A stretch of DNA of 64,000 nt, from positions 35,512 through 99,511 of the forward strand of contig NZ_CALTTY010000004.1 in NCBI RefSeq assembly GCF_943912385.1, read 5' to 3'. Of the stretch, positions 38,188 to 47,448 are shown one piece after another. The notes under the pieces were generated by a model. That model was given only the letters and a program-made list of their open reading frames with translations. It did not search any database and was not told where the DNA came from. How positions within the stretch are numbered: position 1 is the first letter of the stretch; each line of letters opens with the position of its first letter. The position numbers and the translations under genes were made by a program. The DNA comes from an uncultured Anaerococcus sp. (GTDB taxonomy: Bacteria; Bacillota; Clostridia; Tissierellales; Peptoniphilaceae).

Positions 38188-39165
38188 ATGAAAATTTTAA
38201 TAGACACATATGGAGCAGACGAGGGAAGTAAGATCCTAGTTGATGGGGCGGTCTTAGCCCTTAAAGAAAAAGACTTTGTTCCAGTATTTGTAGGAAATGA
38301 AAAGGAAATAGAAAGCCATATAAGAGGAAGGATAAAAGACTATGAGATAGTCCATACAGAGGAATATATCTCAAATGATGAAGAGCCTGTAAGGGCTTTA
38401 AGGAAAAAGAAAGATTCCTCCATAGTCCTCGCCTATAACAAACTAAAGGAAGAAGGCTATGATGGACTCTTATCAGCAGGATCAACCGGAGCCCTTCTAG
38501 CTGGTGGAATCTTCATTTCAAAGAGGATAGAGGGAATAGACAGGCCATCTCTTGCTGCTCCCCTCCCAAGTATAGGGGCTTATTCTATGCTAATGGATAC
38601 GGGTGCAAATATGGACTGTAAGCCAGCTTACCTTGAAGAATTTGCTATCATGGGTAAGGTATTTTTGGAAAATGTTATCCATATAGACAAACCGAGTATA
38701 GGACTTTTAAATGTTGGTACAGAAAGCCACAAGGGAAATAAGGTGGCAAAAGAAGCTCATGAGCTCTTATCCAAATCAGACCTTAACTTTAAGGGCAATA
38801 TAGAAGCAAGGGATCTTTTTACAGGCAAGGTCAACCTCATAGTAGCTGACGGTTTTGCAGGAAATGTTGCTGTAAAGACAGCCGAAGGTGTTATAAGCCT
38901 ATTTAAATCAGAGATGAAGGATATCTTCTATAGGTCATTTAAAAATAAGATGGCAGGTCTTGCTATTAAAAATGATCTTGCTAAGGAAATGGGTAAGTAT
39001 AGCTCGCAGAATGTCGGTGGAGTTCCTTTACTAGGAGTAAAATCCTATGTATATAAGGCCCACGGCAATTCAAATGATATAGCCGTATCAAATGCCATAC
39101 TAGGGCTTATAGACTATATAAATATGGATGTAATTAGAAAAATACAAGGAGAATTAAATGGTTAG
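38188..39165 (+). CDS. plsX: Phosphate acyltransferase PlsX
   Basis: 325-residue PlsX, which makes acyl phosphate from acyl-ACP in phospholipid synthesis. Typical blocks are S-A-G-S-T-G-A-L-L-A-G, I-D-R-P-S-L-A-A, M-D-T-G-A-N-M-D-C-K, G-L-L-N-V-G-T-E-S-H-K-G-N, and V-A-D-G-F-A-G-N-V. I took ATG 38188 (TTG 38185 is in frame). The acpP gene overlaps its end by 8 bases. Confidence 0.95.
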   Translation: MKILIDTYGADEGSKILVDGAVLALKEKDFVPVFVGNEKEIESHIRGRIKDYEIVHTEEYISNDEEPVRALRKKKDSSIVLAYNKLKEEGYDGLLSAGSTGALLAGGIFISKRIEGIDRPSLAAPLPSIGAYSMLMDTGANMDCKPAYLEEFAIMGKVFLENVIHIDKPSIGLLNVGTESHKGNKVAKEAHELLSKSDLNFKGNIEARDLFTGKVNLIVADGFAGNVAVKTAEGVISLFKSEMKDIFYRSFKNKMAGLAIKNDLAKEMGKYSSQNVGGVPLLGVKSYVYKAHGNSNDIAVSNAILGLIDYINMDVIRKIQGELNG

Positions 39166-39382
39166 AGAACAATTATTAAAATTAGCAGAAGAGAACTTAG
39201 ATATAGATACAACAGACCTCGATTTTGAAGAAAAAATCACAAATATGGATATAGATTCTATTGACCTGGTAGACTTTATTATGGTAGTTGAAGAGGAATT
39301 CGATATAGAATTTACCGACGAAGAGCTAGATGAGATAGAGACTCTATCTGATATAGTAAGTTTAATAGAAAGTAAAAACTAA
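39158..39382 (+). CDS. acpP: Acyl carrier protein
   Basis: 74-residue acidic four-helix acyl carrier protein. The phosphopantetheine Ser is in M-D-I-D-S-I-D-L-V-D, near residue 37 (the common form is D-S-L-D-x-V). It is coupled to plsX and followed directly by rnc. Confidence 0.92.
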   Translation: MVREQLLKLAEENLDIDTTDLDFEEKITNMDIDSIDLVDFIMVVEEEFDIEFTDEELDEIETLSDIVSLIESKN

Positions 39383-40092
39383 TGTCTTTGTCAAAAGATA
39401 GACTTGAAAAAATCGAAGAATTTGAAAAAAGTATAGGCTACAGCTTCAATGACAAGGCATTGATAGATGTAGCCTTTACTCATTCTTCCTTTACCAATGA
39501 AGCAAGGATGAAGACAAATTCAAATGAAAGACTTGAATTTTTGGGAGATAGTATTCTAGATATGATTGTGTCTGAGCACCTATTTAAAAATTACAAGAAT
39601 AAACCAGAAGGTTGGCTTACAAGGACCAGGTCGAGGATTGTCTGTACCGATTCCTTTGCCAGAGCCAGTGAAAAATTTGACCTAACCAGGTATTTAAAAT
39701 TTGGCATGGGAGAAAAAAAGCAGGGAGGCAAGCTTAAAAAACACGTCAAGGCTGATACCTTTGAAGCTATGTGTGCTGCCATATACCTTGACTCATCCTA
39801 TGAAAATCTTTCTAAACTTTTAATGGAAAATTATAGGAAAGAAGTCCTTGAGATTATAGAAGATGATAGTCTCTATCTAGACTATAAGACAAGGATTCAA
39901 GAATACTATAATGCAAAAAATAAGAAAAATTTATCCTATGTCTTAGTTAAAGAGGAAGGTCCTGAGCACGATAAGACCTTTACCATGGAATTAAGGTTTG
40001 GGAAAAAGAAACTTGCTAGTGGAAGAGGCAAAAACAAAAAGACAGCAGAGCAGATGGCAGCAAAAAAAGCCTATGACCAGGTGGAAAAATGA
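39382..40092 (+). CDS. rnc: Ribonuclease III
   Basis: 236-residue RNase III that processes double-stranded RNA such as rRNA precursors. The signature N-E-R-L-E-F-L-G-D-S-I-L-D lies near residue 50, a second acidic site near D-T-F-E-A, and a C-terminal double-stranded RNA-binding domain (about residues 165-235). It sits between acpP and the radical SAM/smc genes, the common order. If the toxin locus is a type I system, this enzyme would be the natural processing factor. Confidence 0.95.
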   Translation: MSLSKDRLEKIEEFEKSIGYSFNDKALIDVAFTHSSFTNEARMKTNSNERLEFLGDSILDMIVSEHLFKNYKNKPEGWLTRTRSRIVCTDSFARASEKFDLTRYLKFGMGEKKQGGKLKKHVKADTFEAMCAAIYLDSSYENLSKLLMENYRKEVLEIIEDDSLYLDYKTRIQEYYNAKNKKNLSYVLVKEEGPEHDKTFTMELRFGKKKLASGRGKNKKTAEQMAAKKAYDQVEK

Positions 40093-41159
40093 CTAAGCAT
40101 ATAATACCAATTTTCATACCTTTTTTAGGGTGCCCTCATGATTGTGCCTTCTGTAACCAGGTGAAAATCACCAACTATAAAGATAAGGCAGATGAGGATT
40201 CTATAAAAAGACAGATAGAAGATTATTTGGGATATTTTAAAGACAAGAATGCTCCTAAGGAAATTGCCTTCTACGGAGGTTCATTTACGGGCCTACCTTA
40301 TGAGACTATGACCTCTTACTTAAAAATTGCAAATAGCTATAAGGAGAAGGGCATTATTGATAGAATCAGACTTTCGACCAGGCCTGATTATATAAATAAT
40401 TCCATTCTAGAAAGCCTTAAGGCCTACGAGGTAGATACAATCGAATTAGGAATCCAGTCTTTTTCTGATGAAGTCCTAGGGGCCAATGAAAGGGGCCATA
40501 CAGCCCTTGATAGTGAAAAGGCAAGTAGGCTTATTAGGGATTTTGACTTTGAGCTTGGCCACCAGATCATGCCGGGACTTTTTAAGGATAGCAGGGAAGA
40601 GATAATAAAAACTGCCATTAAGTCAGTAAATATTGGCCCTGATATGGCAAGGATTTATCCAACCTTGGTAATAAGAGATACCAAGCTTGAAAGTTTATAT
40701 AGGCAAGGCCTCTATGAACCTCTAAGTCTTGATGAGGCAGTAGAGATCTCAGCAGAGGTCCTAATGCTTTATACTTATAAGGATATAAATGTGATAAGGA
40801 TTGGCCTACAGCCAACTGAGAATATTAATGAAGGTGCTGATGTAATAGCAGGCCCCTTCCATCCGGCTATGAGACAGCTTGTAGAGTCATATATCTTTAG
40901 GATTTATTTTGAAGACATAATAAAGAAAGAAAATTTAAATGGCGAACTTATAATTCATGCTAAAAATAAAAATATATCTCTTATAGCAGGCAATAAAAAA
41001 TCCAACAAAAAATATTTTTATGACAAGTACGGCGTAAAAATATCCTTTAATGCTAGTGATAATCTTCTTTTAGAAAATAAGGGGAGTATAATTTCCCTAG
41101 ACCTAAAAGGCTTTATAAGTGACTATGTAGAAACAAATTACGGTGGTGATTTAAATTAG
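40089..41159 (+). CDS. Elp3-like radical SAM protein (lacks acetyltransferase domain)
   Basis: 356-residue radical SAM protein with the 4Fe-4S motif G-C-P-H-D-C-A-F-C, then F-Y-G-G-S-F-T-G and E-L-G-I-Q-S-F as in Elp3/oxygen-independent coproporphyrinogen-like enzymes. The C-terminal histone-acetyltransferase-like domain of true Elp3 is absent. A role in tRNA modification is suggested by family only. It overlaps the smc start. Confidence 0.85.
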   Translation: MTKHIIPIFIPFLGCPHDCAFCNQVKITNYKDKADEDSIKRQIEDYLGYFKDKNAPKEIAFYGGSFTGLPYETMTSYLKIANSYKEKGIIDRIRLSTRPDYINNSILESLKAYEVDTIELGIQSFSDEVLGANERGHTALDSEKASRLIRDFDFELGHQIMPGLFKDSREEIIKTAIKSVNIGPDMARIYPTLVIRDTKLESLYRQGLYEPLSLDEAVEISAEVLMLYTYKDINVIRIGLQPTENINEGADVIAGPFHPAMRQLVESYIFRIYFEDIIKKENLNGELIIHAKNKNISLIAGNKKSNKKYFYDKYGVKISFNASDNLLLENKGSIISLDLKGFISDYVETNYGGDLN

Positions 41160-44100
41160 ACTAGAAAGTATTGAGCTAAAAGGATTTAAGTCCTTTGCTA
41201 ACAAAACCAAAATAAAATTTGATAGCCAGATAACAGCCGTTGTAGGGCCAAATGGTTCAGGTAAGTCTAATATCTCAGATGCTGTAAGATGGGTACTCGG
41301 GGAGCAGTCTGTAAAAAGTCTCCGTGGAGCTAAGATGAAAGATGTTATTTTCACAGGTGCAAAAAGCTCGATGAATATAGCTGAGGTTACCCTCAATTTT
41401 GAAAACACTGACAGAAAGCTAGACCTTGCTTATGACAAGATAGCAATTTCTCGAAGGATTTATAGGTCTGGTGAAAATGAATATAAGATAAATAATAAGA
41501 GGGTCAGGCTAAAGGATGTCAGGGAGTTATTTTTTGATACAGGTATAGGCAAGGAAGGCTACTCGATTATCGGGCAGGGAAGGATTGATGAAATAATTAT
41601 GTCCACCCCGAAGGATAGGAGGGCAATCTTTGAAGAAGCCTCAGGAATATCCAAGCATAAATACAGGAGGGATGAAGCTTCTAAAAAACTTGAGTCTGTA
41701 AATAATGACCTTGAGATAATTGAAAAGGAATTAGAATATAAAGAAAAGGACTATGGACTTTTAAAAAGTTATAAAGAAAATTACCTCTCCCATAGAGACC
41801 TTACAGATGAGATTAATAAAAAGTCCTTTTTCTATTTGAAAAATAAGTCCTATGATCTAATTAAAAAAAGAGATAAGATAAAGGCTCATTTAAATGAGAC
41901 TGATGAAAGCCTTAGAATTTTAAAATCTAAGGAAGAAGAGATAAAAAACAAGCTCGGTCCTTTCAAAAAAGAATATGACCATGATAATAGGACCTTAGAA
42001 AATCTTTTAACGAACCTTTCTTCCTACGAGAGAAACATAGATAAGGCAAGGTCCTCTCTTAAGCTTAATGAGCAAAAGCTTGACTATGATAAAAAAGATA
42101 TGGCAAGGATTGAAGAAGTCCTAAATAACCTTTCAAGTAATTATGAAAAAGAGAGTGAAAGTTTAAAAGATAATAGGACAAAGTTAGAAAGCCTTTTATC
42201 AGAGACAGGAAAGTTTGAAGAAGAATTACAGGCTAAAAAGAATTTTAAAAAAGACCTAGAAGATGAAATAAGTAAGCTTAAGGAAGATGTATCTAGTGAA
42301 GGAAAAATTCTTGAAGACATAAATACCAAGGTCTTAGACTACCAGGTACTTGAACAGTCCAGGGCCATTATAGATGAGAAAAGAAAAAAAGACCTAAAAG
42401 AAAAATCTCTGAAGCTTAAAAATTTAGACTCTGAAATTAGAAGATTAAAAGAAATCTATAATGAATTAAAGGAAGCTACAAATAAAAAAGAAGATGAAAT
42501 AAGTCATATAGAAGAAAAAATAAGAAATCTCGCAGATCATGTTAAGGCTAGAACTAATGAACTAAGCCAAAAAACAAATAGCCTAAATAATCTAAAGCTA
42601 GATATTAAGTCTTTAATTTCTGATTATAAAATTGAAAAAAACCTCCTTGAAAACAACCAAGGATACTTCTATTCTGTTCAAGACTTTTTAAAAAAGACAA
42701 GGGTAAACGGCCTAGCGGGCTATTACCTGGATACACTTGCCAACCTAATAAGTGTAAGAGCTGGCTATGAAGAGATAATCGATAATTTAGTCGGTGCTGG
42801 TCTTCAAAATATAGTAACAAGGACTAAGGATGATACCAGAGAGCTTATAAATTTTGTAAACAGGGAAAAATTAGGTAGGCTAACTTTCCTCCCTATAGAT
42901 TCGGTAAGGTCTTTTATGAAAAAAAAACCAAGGCAAAAGGAAGTAATTGCCATGGCCTACGAGCTTGTTGGCTATGATGATAGGCTTAGTGGAATAATTG
43001 GTCACTTTTTGGGCTCAACTGTGGTAGTAAAAGATATTGACAACGCCATAAGTCTTTCTAAAAAAATTAAAGGTTACAGGATAATAAGTTTAAATTTAGA
43101 TATTATAAACACCTGGGGCTCGATGGTTGCAGGAAATAGTAAAAATAAAAGGTCTAATACTAACCTCCTAAATAGGAAGAAAAAACTTAATGACCTTGAA
43201 AAGTCAATAAATTCTCTGAGCCTAAAGAGAAAAAATCTAGAAGATAAGACTTGTCAAATTGATAGGAACCTAGGTCAATTTAAAAAAGAACTAATAAGTC
43301 TAAGGGAAATATACGAAGAAAAAACTAAGGAAAAATCTTCTCTTAAAACTGATCTTGAAAGGGTAAATTTAAGATTAGAATCTCTTGGAGAAAGTAGAAA
43401 TGAATTAATAGCCTCAGGCACGGTATATGAAGATGAGGCCATAGATGTTGATATTAAGGCATTAAAAAAAGAACAAGAAAAACTTACCTTAAACTTAGAA
43501 GCCAAAAAAGAAAAGCTTGATCAAAAGTTTGGAAACTTCACAAAGCTTAGAGATGAAATTCTTGCCCTTACAAATAAGGTTGAAATAGCTAGAAGAGATA
43601 AGAGCCTTTTAGAAAATACCACTATAAACCTAGAGAACTCCCTAGCAGATATAGAAAACAACCAAAAAATCCAAGAAAAATTAAAAAACAAGCTAGAAGC
43701 TGATCTTGAAGGCTCTAATATGAAAGGCCTTAATTTAAGAAAGTCTATAGATCTTTACGAAAAAGAATCAACTCTTCTAGAAAAAGATATAAGAAACCTT
43801 AAGGAGACAATTTCAAATAGGGAAGGAGAAAATAAAAAGCTTTTAGAAGAAAACCAAAGCCTAGAAGAAAAACTTAAGGAACTCGACTTAAAAAGAGTAA
43901 AACTTTCCTACAAATTAGAGGCAGCAGAAGAAGCTTATAAAAATTTAGAAGATGAGATAAGTCCCTATATAACAATGAACTTCGATGATCTTAGGGAAAT
44001 ATATAAGGATGAAAAAAGCCTAAATCCAAGTAAAACTGACCTTATTAATATCCAAAAAAAGATAAATAAAATTGGCTTTTTCACTGAAACAGCCCTAGAA

Positions 44101-44667
44101 GACTTTGACAGGGTAGATAAGGAAGTAAGCTTTATCAAAGATCAGATTACTGACCTAAAAAATTCTAAAAAAGACATAGAAAAAATGATTATAAGGCTTG
44201 AAAAGGAAATGAGGGAAGAGTTTTCAAAAAACTTTGACCTAATAAATAAAAACTTTACCAAGATTTTTAAAATACTTTTCATGGGCGGAGATGCAAGGCT
44301 TATTTTAGATAGCGATGACTTTTTAACGGCAGGAGTTGAAATTGAGGCCAAACCACCAAGCAAGTCTCTTAAGTCAATCACGCTTTTATCAGGAGGGGAG
44401 AAAGCCCTTACAGCTGTGGCTCTTTTATTTGCAATCTTTGAGCAAAACCCAGCCCCATTTTCAATCCTAGATGAGATTGATGCAGCACTTGATGAGTCAA
44501 ATATAAAAAGATATATAGACTATTTAAAGAGCCTTTCAGATAAGACTCAATTTATTATGATTACCCACAGGCAGACAACCATGCAACTGGCTGAGAAAAT
44601 CCACGGAGTAACAATTGATGATGAAGGTGTATCAAAGCTTTATTCTATAGGCTTTACAGATGATTGA
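41155..44667 (+). CDS. smc: Chromosome segregation protein SMC (apparent ATT start)
   Basis: 1170-residue SMC ATPase for chromosome condensation. The N-terminus R-L-E-S-I-E-L-K-G-F-K-S-F-A aligns with SMC starts, followed by Walker A G-P-N-G-S-G-K-S (residues 31-38). Long coiled coils flank a hinge (about residues 515-640). L-L-S-G-G-E-K near 1078 and I-L-D-E-I-D-A-A-L near 1104 complete the head. A TAA at 41152 precludes any earlier start, and no ATG, GTG or TTG occurs before Walker A; the first ATG is 41335. ATT 41155 follows GGTGGTGATTTAA, a strong Shine-Dalgarno, at normal distance. Confidence 0.93.
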   Translation: MRLESIELKGFKSFANKTKIKFDSQITAVVGPNGSGKSNISDAVRWVLGEQSVKSLRGAKMKDVIFTGAKSSMNIAEVTLNFENTDRKLDLAYDKIAISRRIYRSGENEYKINNKRVRLKDVRELFFDTGIGKEGYSIIGQGRIDEIIMSTPKDRRAIFEEASGISKHKYRRDEASKKLESVNNDLEIIEKELEYKEKDYGLLKSYKENYLSHRDLTDEINKKSFFYLKNKSYDLIKKRDKIKAHLNETDESLRILKSKEEEIKNKLGPFKKEYDHDNRTLENLLTNLSSYERNIDKARSSLKLNEQKLDYDKKDMARIEEVLNNLSSNYEKESESLKDNRTKLESLLSETGKFEEELQAKKNFKKDLEDEISKLKEDVSSEGKILEDINTKVLDYQVLEQSRAIIDEKRKKDLKEKSLKLKNLDSEIRRLKEIYNELKEATNKKEDEISHIEEKIRNLADHVKARTNELSQKTNSLNNLKLDIKSLISDYKIEKNLLENNQGYFYSVQDFLKKTRVNGLAGYYLDTLANLISVRAGYEEIIDNLVGAGLQNIVTRTKDDTRELINFVNREKLGRLTFLPIDSVRSFMKKKPRQKEVIAMAYELVGYDDRLSGIIGHFLGSTVVVKDIDNAISLSKKIKGYRIISLNLDIINTWGSMVAGNSKNKRSNTNLLNRKKKLNDLEKSINSLSLKRKNLEDKTCQIDRNLGQFKKELISLREIYEEKTKEKSSLKTDLERVNLRLESLGESRNELIASGTVYEDEAIDVDIKALKKEQEKLTLNLEAKKEKLDQKFGNFTKLRDEILALTNKVEIARRDKSLLENTTINLENSLADIENNQKIQEKLKNKLEADLEGSNMKGLNLRKSIDLYEKESTLLEKDIRNLKETISNREGENKKLLEENQSLEEKLKELDLKRVKLSYKLEAAEEAYKNLEDEISPYITMNFDDLREIYKDEKSLNPSKTDLINIQKKINKIGFFTETALEDFDRVDKEVSFIKDQITDLKNSKKDIEKMIIRLEKEMREEFSKNFDLINKNFTKIFKILFMGGDARLILDSDDFLTAGVEIEAKPPSKSLKSITLLSGGEKALTAVALLFAIFEQNPAPFSILDEIDAALDESNIKRYIDYLKSLSDKTQFIMITHRQTTMQLAEKIHGVTIDDEGVSKLYSIGFTDD

Positions 44668-44752
44668 ATAAAAGCTTAAAACTAGTAAAATATTTAGGAT
44701 AAGAGTAAATAAATTGCAGAGTTTCTTGGCTTTTTAGCCAGAAGGAGGAAAT

Positions 44753-45241
44753 ATGGCAATTAGAAATATAAGAATAGATGGAGATCCAATTTTAAGAAAA
44801 ACTTCCAGAGAAGTAGGGGAAGTAACAGACAGGATTCGAGTCCTTTTAGATGATATGGCAGAAACCATGTACGATGCAGAAGGTGTAGGCCTTGCTGCGC
44901 CTCAAGTGGGCATTTTAAGAAGGGCTATCGTTGTTGACCCAAGAGATGAGGAAACTGGCCTTGTTAAACTTGTAAACCCTGAAATTATAGAAAAAGATGG
45001 AGAACAAGTAGGTATAGAAGGCTGTCTTTCTATTCCTGATTTTAACGCGACAGTGAAAAGACCAGAGCATGTTAAAGTTAAATACCTAGATGAAGAAGGT
45101 AGTGAAAAAATTTGGGATGCGCACGGTTTTCCTGCTGTAATTTTATGCCATGAGATAGACCACCTGGATGGTATCTTATTTAAAGATAAGTATATCGAAG
45201 AATACAAGCTAGAAGAGCTTGCAGTGGCAGATAATGATTAA
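44753..45241 (+). CDS. def: Peptide deformylase
   Basis: 162-residue deformylase that removes the N-formyl group from nascent proteins. The three motifs are present: G-V-G-L-A-A-P-Q-V-G, E-G-C-L-S-I-P (Cys metal ligand) and H-E-I-D-H-L-D-G. AGAAGGAGGAAAT upstream is strong. It begins the def-fmt-rsmB-rlmN-prpC-prkC-rsgA-rpe run. Confidence 0.96.
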   Translation: MAIRNIRIDGDPILRKTSREVGEVTDRIRVLLDDMAETMYDAEGVGLAAPQVGILRRAIVVDPRDEETGLVKLVNPEIIEKDGEQVGIEGCLSIPDFNATVKRPEHVKVKYLDEEGSEKIWDAHGFPAVILCHEIDHLDGILFKDKYIEEYKLEELAVADND

Positions 45242-46169
45242 TATATGCTTTATGGGTAATCCAAAGTTTGCTTTGCAGACTTTGGATGTTCTTTATAAGG
45301 ATGAAAATATAAACTTAAAACTAGTCGTATCTGGTAAGGATAAGCGAAGATCTAGGAATAAATTCAGCCCAACTCTAGTGAAAAAATATGCCGAAGAAAA
45401 TGGTATAAGGGTTGAAACTCCAGATTCTGTAAATACAAAAGAATTTGTAGGGTTTTTAAAAGACTTAGAAATCGATTATATAGTGGTAGTTGCCTTTGGT
45501 CAGCTTATTAAAGACGACCTTCTAGATAGTTTTAAAGACAGAATTATAAACCTCCACCCATCCCTCCTTCCTTTGTACAGGGGTGCAAGCCCTATGCAGT
45601 TTACTCTTTTAAATGGAGATGAAAAAACTGCAGCCACAGCCATGCTTATTGAAAAGGGAATGGATTCTGGGGATATCCTTGTTAAAAAAGAGATGGATGT
45701 ATTAGATACTGACGACTATTTTGACCTTGAAGAAAAGCTAGGTAAAATGGGAGCAGAAGCTATAAGAGAAGCCATTTTAAACTATGATGAACTTTATGAA
45801 AATAGGGAAGTTCAAGATGATTCGAAGGCGACTTACTGCAGTAAGATTGATAAAAAGATGGGAAGGATCGACTGGAGAAAGTCAAGCAGTGATATTTTAA
45901 ATAAAATCAGAGCCCTAGTTTCATATCCTGTTGCATTTTTTACCTACCAGGGAAAAAATGTCAAAGTTCATAGGGCAAGTATGGCTGATAAGAAAGGAAG
46001 GCCAGGGGAAATACTTGCAGCAAACAAGGACGATAAGATCATAATTTCTACAGGGGATTCGTCTATAAAGATAGAAAAAATCCAATTTCCTGGCAAAAAA
46101 GCCATGGACACAGCCTCTTTCCTCTTAGGAAATGATATAGAAGTAGGGCTCATACTAGATAATGAATGA
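45234..46169 (+). CDS. fmt: Methionyl-tRNA formyltransferase
   Basis: 311-residue Fmt. The N-terminus is I-N-I-C-F-M-G-N-P-K-F-A. The tetrahydrofolate-binding N-L-H-P-S-L-L-P-L-Y-R-G-A-S-P near residue 108 and a C-terminal OB-like domain follow. I chose ATG 45234, which overlaps the def stop and matches the family start; TTG 45219 is in frame. It works as the partner of Def in formyl-methionine metabolism. Confidence 0.94.
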   Translation: MINICFMGNPKFALQTLDVLYKDENINLKLVVSGKDKRRSRNKFSPTLVKKYAEENGIRVETPDSVNTKEFVGFLKDLEIDYIVVVAFGQLIKDDLLDSFKDRIINLHPSLLPLYRGASPMQFTLLNGDEKTAATAMLIEKGMDSGDILVKKEMDVLDTDDYFDLEEKLGKMGAEAIREAILNYDELYENREVQDDSKATYCSKIDKKMGRIDWRKSSSDILNKIRALVSYPVAFFTYQGKNVKVHRASMADKKGRPGEILAANKDDKIIISTGDSSIKIEKIQFPGKKAMDTASFLLGNDIEVGLILDNE

Positions 46170-47448
46170 TTTTAATATAATTTTTAATATCCTAAAAGCT
46201 ACAACTTATGATGGTAAGAAGTCATCTGACATGATAAATGCCTATGCTAAAGAAAGTGAAAACCTAGGCCTTGTTACCAGGACAGTATATGGAGTTTTAG
46301 AAAATAAAATTTATATAGATTATATGATTAGGAAGCTTTCGGATATAAGACTAAAAAAAATCCACAAAAATGTCCTGACAATATTAGAAATAGGAATCTA
46401 CCATATCCATTTCTTGGATAAAAAAGACTATGCTACTGTAGATAAGTTAGTAGACCTTACCAAGGAAAAAAATAAGAAATCCACTGGCTTTGTTAATGCT
46501 ATTTTAAGAAATTTTATTAGGGATGAGAAAAAAATAGCTACAATTTATGAATCAGATGATTTAAAAAGTCTTTCAATTAGGTATTCTTTCCCAGAAGAAA
46601 TGACAAGGTATATACACGATTTTTACGGAATGGACTATACTAAGGCCTACCTTAGGGATACGGCAAGAATAAGGGATCTTTCTATAAGGGTAAATACCTT
46701 AAAGACAGATAAGGAAAGCCTTAAAAAATTATTAAGTGAAGACGGTTTTATAGTAGAAGATGGAAGGCTTGTAAGAAACAGTCTTATAGTAAAAAATCCT
46801 TCTGGACTTGTAGAGACTAGGGCTTTTAAAGATGGCCTATTTACCATCCAGCAAGAAGCTTCTCAAAAGGCAGTAGAAGTACTTGATCCCAAAGAAGGTG
46901 CTAGGGTATTAGACCTTTGTTCAGCTCCGGGAACTAAGGCTAGCCATATAGCTGAATATACAAATAACAAGGCCATGATAGTAGCAAATGATATTTCTAA
47001 GGCTAAAAATAAGCTGATTTTAGAAAATATTGATAGGCTAGGACTAGAAAATATTAGCATAAGAAATTATGATGGGTCTCAATTTGTTAAAGAATTTGAA
47101 GATAAGTTTGACTATGTTTTAGTAGATGCTCCTTGCTCGGGGCTTGGGGTAGTAGGAAGAAAACCAGAAATACGATATAATAGAGATAAGAAAACAGTCA
47201 TAAGGCTTAGAAAACTTCAAAGAAAAATTCTTGATGAGTCCATAAAGTACGTAAAAGATGGTGGTTTTCTAGTATATTCAACTTGCACTATAGGACCCTT
47301 AGAAAACAGGGACAACTTTTTTTACTTAAAAGAAAATGATAGACTAAGCCATGTTAAGATAGAATGTCAGGATTTTATAGAATACAAGAGTTTTGAAGAT
47401 ATGACTGATGGATTTTTCATTAGCAAATTTAGGAAGACAAATGATTAG
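46162..47448 (+). CDS. rsmB: 16S rRNA m5C967 methyltransferase RsmB
   Basis: 428-residue RsmB/Sun. The N-terminal NusB-like domain (about residues 1-135) is followed by a SAM-dependent methyltransferase. V-L-D-L-C-S-A-P-G-T-K (SAM binding), V-D-A-P-C-S-G-L-G-V and S-T-C-T-I (catalytic Cys) are visible. It overlaps fmt and rlmN by 8 bases each. Confidence 0.93.
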   Translation: MNDFNIIFNILKATTYDGKKSSDMINAYAKESENLGLVTRTVYGVLENKIYIDYMIRKLSDIRLKKIHKNVLTILEIGIYHIHFLDKKDYATVDKLVDLTKEKNKKSTGFVNAILRNFIRDEKKIATIYESDDLKSLSIRYSFPEEMTRYIHDFYGMDYTKAYLRDTARIRDLSIRVNTLKTDKESLKKLLSEDGFIVEDGRLVRNSLIVKNPSGLVETRAFKDGLFTIQQEASQKAVEVLDPKEGARVLDLCSAPGTKASHIAEYTNNKAMIVANDISKAKNKLILENIDRLGLENISIRNYDGSQFVKEFEDKFDYVLVDAPCSGLGVVGRKPEIRYNRDKKTVIRLRKLQRKILDESIKYVKDGGFLVYSTCTIGPLENRDNFFYLKENDRLSHVKIECQDFIEYKSFEDMTDGFFISKFRKTND

